64,000 nt of DNA, taken from Rhododendron vialii. Taxonomy: Eukaryota > Streptophyta > Magnoliopsida > Ericales > Ericaceae. Position numbers and translations under genes: made by a program. This document shows, piece after piece, positions 57,197-64,000 of the stretch (its first letter is position 1; each line of letters opens with the position of its first letter). Location of the stretch: the NCBI RefSeq assembly GCF_030253575.1, contig NC_080561.1, positions 6,337,001 to 6,401,000 of the forward strand, read 5' to 3'. The notes under the pieces were generated by a model. It made no database searches. It saw nothing but the letters and a program-made list of their open reading frames with translations, and was not told the DNA's origin.

Positions 57197-57716
57197 AAAC
57201 CTTATTGTTTTTTAATTTTTTTTGTGGGTCTTAATTAATCCCAACCTTCCACGTGCTGTCCTTTCTCTTTACTTCCTTATGATTTTTTTTTTTTTTTGTT
57301 GCAAATATTGTACTCCTATATATTGGCGGGGAGTTGGTACGTTAGTTCACAATGTGTTTTAGAGGTTATTTATAGCTTTGAATTCCAAACATCCACGATG
57401 GAGATCAAACCCTAACCTTCCACATGAAGATCAAGAAATGCCAATTGGATTAGAACCCATTAACCATTCCTACCGATTGGAAGAGCCTTTTGTTAGTGAT
57501 TAAGAATGTGCCCTTTCGAGGTCCTTTTTTCCATTTTTGGGTGAACAAAAGTATATGCTTTCGAGGTCCTTTTTTTTTCTTTTTTGGGTGAACAAAAGTA
57601 TATTCGTTCAAGTTTAAATCCAGCGGGGCATATCCTAAATCTACTCGGTTTCATCAGCATTAATTGTTTACTCACAGTATTGTACTACTGGTTTGAGTCA
57701 GGACACTAACACCCGG

Positions 57717-57721
57717 ATCCG
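57717..57721. other. Deletion junction in copy B (7.58 kb lost)
   Basis: ATCCG at 57717-57721 joins sequence equal to A 18500-18566 with sequence equal to A 26147 onward. Copy A has ATCCG at both 18562-18566 and 26142-26146, so copy B lacks 7580 bp with 5 bp of microhomology. The junction lies 24 bp before the kinase ATG. Confidence 0.9.
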
Positions 57722-57745
57722 CACATATACACATATATCCAACCA

Positions 57746-60700
57746 ATGGCAGTGGCGGAACCGTCGCCGGCGGCGAACTCCCGGCAGCAGATGACGAAGC
57801 GCGAGGTTTACAACGAGGTACTCCGCAGGCTGAAAGAATCGCCGAATGTCGAGGAGGTTGAACAGCCTGGCTTCGACGATCAACTTTGGGCTCACTTCAA
57901 TCGTCTCCCCACTCGGTACCCTCGCGATACATACATATGTTTACTTTTACGCATACTTTTGTAAGTTAGATGTGTGTATCAATGTTTTAAATAAATATCG
58001 GCCGGTATGTAGCCTATCGGTTGATAGGTAAAGGATTTTAGCCTTCCGATGCCATTACACCTAGATATACAGTGAGACAGGAGATCGCATGCGTATCGGC
58101 TGGTTCTATTTATCGGTGTATTTCCGAGCGAGCCGAACAGTTGATGTTTTCTCAAATTTAACGAGCTTCACGCTGAATTCTTGTTTATGAGGCTATCCGA
58201 TATCACACGATCTTTAGTTAAGCAGATCGCGAGTAGCCTGGATTTTTTTGAAAATCATAAGTTGCATGAGTCGATTTTTCAATAAGTTGAATGAGTCGAG
58301 TATAACTTGCTTAAGTTTGGTTTGGAAGATTTAACGAGCTTCAAAATTATGTTCAACTGTGAATTTTTGTTTATTAGGTTATCCGATCTCAAACGATCTT
58401 TAATTAAGCAGATCGCGAGTAGCTCGGATCTTTTTGAAAATCATAAGTTGAATGGGTCGAGTAGTAATTTGCTCAAGTTTGGCTTGAAAGGTTAGCGAAT
58501 TTCGGAAAATGTTGAAGCTTGGTTGTTTATTCAATAAAGTAATCTTGAACGGGCTTTTAACGAGCGAACATGAGCTCGAACTCGAGTAGCTTGGTTCTTT
58601 TTTTAGCGCTAGTTCTTTCATTTCATGTATCAATGGTTGCATCTCACGACATTTTTTTGTCTAGGAAGCTGAGCTTTGTCACGGCTTATCAACCAAGGAT
58701 TTATAAAAGTTGATTTTTGAGAAGCTCCAATTTGCTGCTTTTTGACTTTTGATTTCAATTAGTAGCTTTTACATAAGCTCCCATTGCAACACACATTTTA
58801 CTACTGTATCATGGACACTGAATATTGTGGCTGCTGGAATGAGTTAATTATTCAGTATAATGATATTGGTGAAAGTATTTGACATTTTGATGTGGATTTT
58901 GATCTTGTGCATTGCAGTTATGCACTTGATGTGAATGTGGAGAGGGCGGAAGATGTTCTGATGCATAAGCGTCTATTGCAACTGGCTCATGATCCTCTTA
59001 ATAGACCTGCGTTTGAAATTCGGCTAGTGCAGGTAAGTCTATTTGCTTTGGCAGCATGATTGAATTGCTTCATTGACAATGAAGATCTCAATTCCATTGA
59101 GACTAGTCCTCGGCAGTAGCGGCTCCAAACATTTTTGTTAGGATAGCCATTTAGAAAAACTCAAATCTATGGGCTTTATTCGAGTAACTGTAACTAAAAG
59201 ATAGATGTACAAAGTTCTCACATGTGGAAGTCATTACATAATAGTCTCATAAACAAGATCCAATCAAAGACATCTATTTCATTCAATGGTATAGTGCCAG
59301 ACTCCATGTGCCGTTTGAGTTTTCCCCTATACTCTACGACGCGGATTCAGGACTGATTTGCTTGGCCTTTGGTATAATTTCATTTTGCTGATCCTTCAAG
59401 ATGACTGATGAATAATGTATAACACAAGCGATTTTCTTATGTTTTTCAGTTTGTTCCCTCCAATTTCTTCATTTGCCTTCACGGTATGGGACCTCCTTTG
59501 TTGCTAAATTCCCGTCTGAGTGTTGTGTTGTAATTGTAAGCTTAATTTGTGGGGTCGTGTGAGGTAAGGTTAGGGTGCAAATTGAGTGAGTGGGGAAGAC
59601 AGAATTAAGAGAAGTGGTCGGGGGGTTTTGCAACTGGAAGAGATTGGTTGGGAGTCTGGAGTTTATGATGTATATATTATATAATGTATTTGCTATATGT
59701 GTGTGTGGTGTAGTGTTGGGTGTGGGAGTGAGAGACCAAAGTGAACTGGGAAAGAGGGGGAGGTTGTGAGTTATGTGTAATGTTTATTGTTTTGAATATT
59801 ATGGAAATCATTTTTTCGTTATTTGTGTGAAATAACTCACCTCCCATCACGATGCACTTATCAAAATTGGCGTAGTCCATCTAAATTGATTTATGCAATT
59901 CATTTTGGCAAATGCTCTCTCATGCAGGTTCCACCCATAACCGTTGACGGAAATACTGATGATTCTACTCGTCCAAGTTCTCTACGGAATCGAGGTCCCC
60001 AAAGGTCTAATTTCTAAGTAAATAGATTACAAGTTTGCTTTGTTTTTGCTGCACGTAGGTTCTGTAGCTTGTGTGAGTTGTTTATGAATGGAATTGGTTT
60101 TGTTATTCAATCCATTGTTCTACTCGTTAACTCTTATAGATTATGCTAAGATCTATACGTTTTCAATATGTTAGCATTCATCCACCACCTGCTTTTGGTT
60201 CATCTCCAAATCTCATAGCACTTGCACTAGAAGATGGGGACAGTACTGTTCGCGGTCTTCAATATTCTCGGTACATAATGCGAAGATTCAATTAACGTCT
60301 TACTTTTCTGTCAGTATTCCTTGTTGATAGAACATTTATCATGGTCAGCTTATGCCTAGAACATCTTTAATGGCTCTATAGAAGTTCAAAGCATTTGTGA
60401 ACGTGAATTTTTGTGGAACAAAAAAGAGGTTGCATTTACATTTCCTTGCATGTTTTTCATTATCTGCTTTTGCCTATTAGTGTTATTCTTAGGAAGGAAT
60501 TACAAACTTTATTTTATAGAGTCGTTTACGGGGAGTGTGGTTCCTAGCATTATATCCTCACTCATTTGTTCATAAGATAGCCACTAATTTTCAAAGAATG
60601 AGATCTTATCTCCCAGTCATCAATCATTCAATTGCTCAAGTATAATAATCTCATGGCCAAGGGGACAAGGAAACATGAACCTTTTCATCATTCAAAATCA

Positions 60701-63700
60701 TTGAAAGCACAAAACATATGCAATCTGAATAATGGAATACATGATTAGGAAGCGACTGATAATCTAATTGCAAATCCGATTAATTGTGAACGTATACACT
60801 AGTATATCAGTGGTAGATTTTTTAATTCATTACTACAAAGCTATCTGCAAATGTATATCCTTTCTATTTTTAGTGATTCGTGATGTTACTGTTTTGCATT
60901 ATGTACCTTATGTGCTTTTGTGATTGACAATTATACAGACCCATGCATGAAATCACGTTTTCAACAGATGACAAGCCAAAGGTCCTCAGTCAGGTAGGTA
61001 GTGTGTTTGCTTATGTTAATATAGTTATTAAATCCTTATTTGATTCTGTAGAAATTAAGTCAAAAGCCCATATTGATCCCAGATGCTTTTACAAATATTG
61101 ATCACCATAATCATTTATAGTCAGGAAATGGGGAAGAAGATGTGGCTTAGACCAAGTCTTTCCACCCAGTTATGTTCCATGGGAAAATAATCCAGTCGCT
61201 CTTGATCATCACTTTCATCATCATCTTGATTACCGTTATCATCATTAGAATTTTTTAATTGGTAGGTTCACATTCTCACTATTAGGAACAAGACTCAAGA
61301 GAGCATGCATTCTGTATTGGTTATGATAAATTGTTATTCCCAAATGAGGATAGTTGAATACTCTATAATTTTATGTTTAATGGTGTTTGACTTTATTGCT
61401 TGAAAGAAATGAGATTACATTCAACCCTAGAACTGTCGTATATAGTCGCTGGTTTATATTCTCATAGAAGCTTGTAGCTTTACCATTGTTGGAGAGAAAT
61501 GCATGCTCTTAAAATCTTGAAGTAGTAAATTTGGACCATCACAAATATTTTAAATTCGAAGCTTATGCACGAAAGAAATGAAGTACATTCTTGCAAAAGA
61601 AGACCCCTTTTGAGTTTTGGCTATATTTTGATGTTTATACCACATAAAATATGCAGTTGACAACCTTGCTAGCTGAGGTTGGACTGAACATCCAGGAAGC
61701 CCATGCTTTTTCTACAACAGACGGGTACTCCTTGGATGTCTTTGTCGTTGATGGTTGGCCTTATGAGGTAATTTTTTTCATACAGTTCCTTCCAAATATG
61801 TAGGTGGGGTGCTTATGCCCTTGTGGTAAAGTTACCTCGGGTATAGTAGCTTTTCAAGTTTTACTTTCTTGTTGACTCGTGGCATCCATCAATTTTCTTT
61901 CAAAAAGCAATTCAGATCTTCATTATGCATTTTTGCCCGCGTAAGACTGCCATAATTGTTCCTTATGTGTTAAGAGTTTTTTTTTCCTCTTAAAATTGCA
62001 TTTCTCTACATTTTTAATTAGTTGATATAGGAATTATTTGGAATTTTCGCTACATTTTTAATATTTCAGATTAGTTAATCTGAAATTCAAATAAAACTGA
62101 GGCTCTTTGAATTATCTTTATATTATCATGCCTATGCTTCAATATTTCTTAACCCATTTTTCCTCTTTCGACTTGGTAGGAAATTTTTTTGATCCATTGT
62201 TTCGTTGATTTAGGAAATTGAGCAGCTCCGCACAGTAGTAAAGAAGGAATTGTTGAAGATAGAGGTATTCCCCACTAATTTTTGTCGCAATGTTTTGTCT
62301 ATGAGATTCAAATCCTTCTTGTTGTGTTGGAAGGCATTAGCATGGTGGTTTTGCTATTTGTGATATTTTGGTTGTTTTATGTGGTTGTGACATTTGAGGA
62401 TTAAGGTTGCAGTTTCTCGACTCTTGGGTCTTAAACTTCATCGACTTGGGATTCGGTTACTCCTTGTTCCAATATTGGTACCTAGAAGGCATAGTTTTGA
62501 ACTTCTCAGAACTTCCCTTTTCTAAACTAAAGAGAATAACCGAATTGATGTTTAAGATGTTTATATCGGGCTTATCTTTAGACTATGACTTGCATTCATT
62601 TGTTAGCTCCTTGAGACTTTCTCTATTAAAATGCCCTAGTAAAATAAAGCATTGGGTCGGTGAGGTTTTCTTGCAATTCATTTGTGCAGACATTCCACTG
62701 TGATTGATATACTTATCATTTACTGAACTGAAGTTGGAATGAGATCCTCAAATGCGCATTATTACAATTGTAATCTTACATGGGGCAAGATATACTTCAG
62801 TGCATCATCTCACGATTTTACTGTTTGTAATTTTTAAGTATTTATTGTTGGGGTAGTGGAATACAAGTTTACATGAACAGTCATTTTTAACAGAAGATCC
62901 AACTCTTTGTTCGTCTAATGTGTAATCATTTTCTCTAAAATTGTGTTCTTGTGATGTTCCTTTTGGTGACGTAAGAAACTTTGAGAATTTTGGTATATGC
63001 TTAAGTGATGACTTGTGTATTGCTACTAGAACAACATCGAATTAACGCAACTTTTTCCTATGCATATTTTGCTTGAATTATGTCAAAATTCCTGCAGTCT
63101 TTACTTTGTTTTTATGTTTAACGTGATTTCCTTCCCCATTGCAGTTTTCGATTGTCCGTTATGAATTGATTCTCAACTTAAACTTGTTGAGTTGATTCTT
63201 AACATTTTGAGTTGTTATGCAGAACCGGTATTTGCCAAAGCGTCTTTTGAATGCTCATATCGATAAGCAGGAGCAAATAGTTATTCCACGTGAAATTGAT
63301 CATTTGAAAATTCCTAATGATGGGACTGACGTGTGGGAAATTGATCCTCGACTTCTTAAATTCGGGAAACAAGTTGCTTCTGGGACATATGGCGATCTGT
63401 AAGTTTAGCTTATCTTCGACACGTCTTCTGAATCTTCTGATTGCGCAAGGTCTTCAATAACTAAATCCTTTTTGATGTTCTGTTCGGATGCACACACTAG
63501 GGCAGCAAATTCACCCAAAAGAGGCATGAGTCCTAGTTTTCTAAACTTACCTATCAAAACAACTAAATCTTATTAGGGCCCATCTTATTATTGATGCAGA
63601 TACAAAGGTACTTACTGCAATCAGGAAGTAGCTATCAAAATCCTGAAGCCTGACCAAATAAATGCAGACTGCCGGAAGGATTTTGCTCAAGAAGTATTTA

Positions 63701-64000
63701 TTTTGAGGTTTGTCAAATCATTACTTTTCGATTGAGTTTATATCATTATATGTGTAGTTATTTTGCATATATGGTGCACCCCTTTTGCTGAACTACTACA
63801 ATCCCATTAATGACACATGATGAATGTGATCATTCCTGAAGCTTCTAGCAGCAATAATTACGCTTTCTTACGCTTTTCTTGTTATTCCTTTTCTTTTTTT
63901 TTCCCAAATATTGATTTCAGTATAGTGAGTTATCATCTTTTTCACTGTGATGAGGGAAATGTTATAGTAGAAAACAGATAATGCAATGATCTAATTTAAA
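57746..64000 (+). CDS. STY46: STY46-like ACT-domain kinase, copy B, exons 1-9, continues past the window
   Basis: Exons: 57746-57915, 58918-59032, 59928-60004, 60175-60270, 60939-60993, 61657-61767, 62214-62264, 63223-63398, 63600-63707. Intron 9 continues to the edge. Lengths and phases equal copy A, all introns are GT-AG, and there is no stop, so residues 1-319 are intact, including the ACT domain, the G-loop and Lys297. Differences from A: A101V, K208E (E is the family residue), I217V, and a cluster in exon 8 (K235N, V238I, E240K, T244I) in the linker before the kinase domain. The native promoter is deleted, and only 24 bp of the old leader remains before the ATG. Expression would need a new promoter in the upstream repeat sequence. 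Confidence 0.9.

Larger units (their letters stand above)
37685..64000 (+). repeat. Tandem segmental duplication, copy B (runs off right edge)
   Basis: Second copy of the block starting at 1480. It corresponds to about 1480-32600 of copy A but is shorter, because it lacks the 7.58 kb equivalent to 18567-26146. B-specific events: loss of 46 bp in front of U4, loss of about 160 bp in kinase intron 4, insertions at 53895-54166 and 56974-57196, and local tandem duplications at 54426-54605 and 55631-55978. B also keeps sequence that A lost, such as 47035-48770 and 52742-53095. Confidence 0.9.

Overview
The window is nuclear DNA of a flowering plant, most likely a eudicot. It has AT-rich intergenic sequence, GT-AG introns, plant-type snRNA promoters (an upstream sequence element, USE, plus TATA), a multi-exon plant ACT-domain protein kinase gene, plant O-methyltransferase debris and many small DNA transposons (hAT, Mutator-like, Stowaway-like). 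I saw no bacterial genes, no LTR element and no virus-like element. Most open reading frames here are chance or repeat-derived.

The main architecture is a recent direct tandem duplication with a unit of about 36.2 kb. Copy A runs from about 1480 to 37684. Copy B starts at about 37685 and runs off the right edge. By eye the copies differ by roughly one percent, plus indels. Each copy carries, in order: a cluster of spliceosomal snRNA genes on the + strand (U2, U5, U4, U5, U5), about 20 kb (A) or 15 kb (B) of older nested repeats and transposons, and a STY46-like protein kinase gene. A further U5 gene is cut by the left edge, so the cluster probably continues to the left.

Copy A: U2 2361-2557, U5 3325-3447, U4 4538-4695, U5 5602-5725, U5 6445-6569, repeats 7.8-25.9 kb, complete kinase gene 26171-35111 (16 exons, 551 residues), then a transposon with long terminal inverted repeats and a CT/TA microsatellite at the junction. 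Copy B: U2 38577-38772, U5 39491-39613, U4 40597-40754, U5 41784-41908, U5 42635-42758, repeats 43.9-57.7 kb, kinase exons 1-9 from 57746 to the edge.

The copies are diverging asymmetrically. In copy B a 46-bp deletion removed the USE of the U4 gene, one U5 gene has a changed TATA-like box, and a 7.58-kb deletion with 5 bp of microhomology removed the natural promoter and nearly all of the 5' leader of the kinase gene, ending 25 bp before its ATG. Copy A has its own losses and its own transposon insertions. The snRNAs belong to one machine (U2 snRNP, and U4 and U5 of the tri-snRNP), but each gene has its own promoter and 3' box, so they are linked without being an operon. The kinase next to them has no evident functional tie to splicing.
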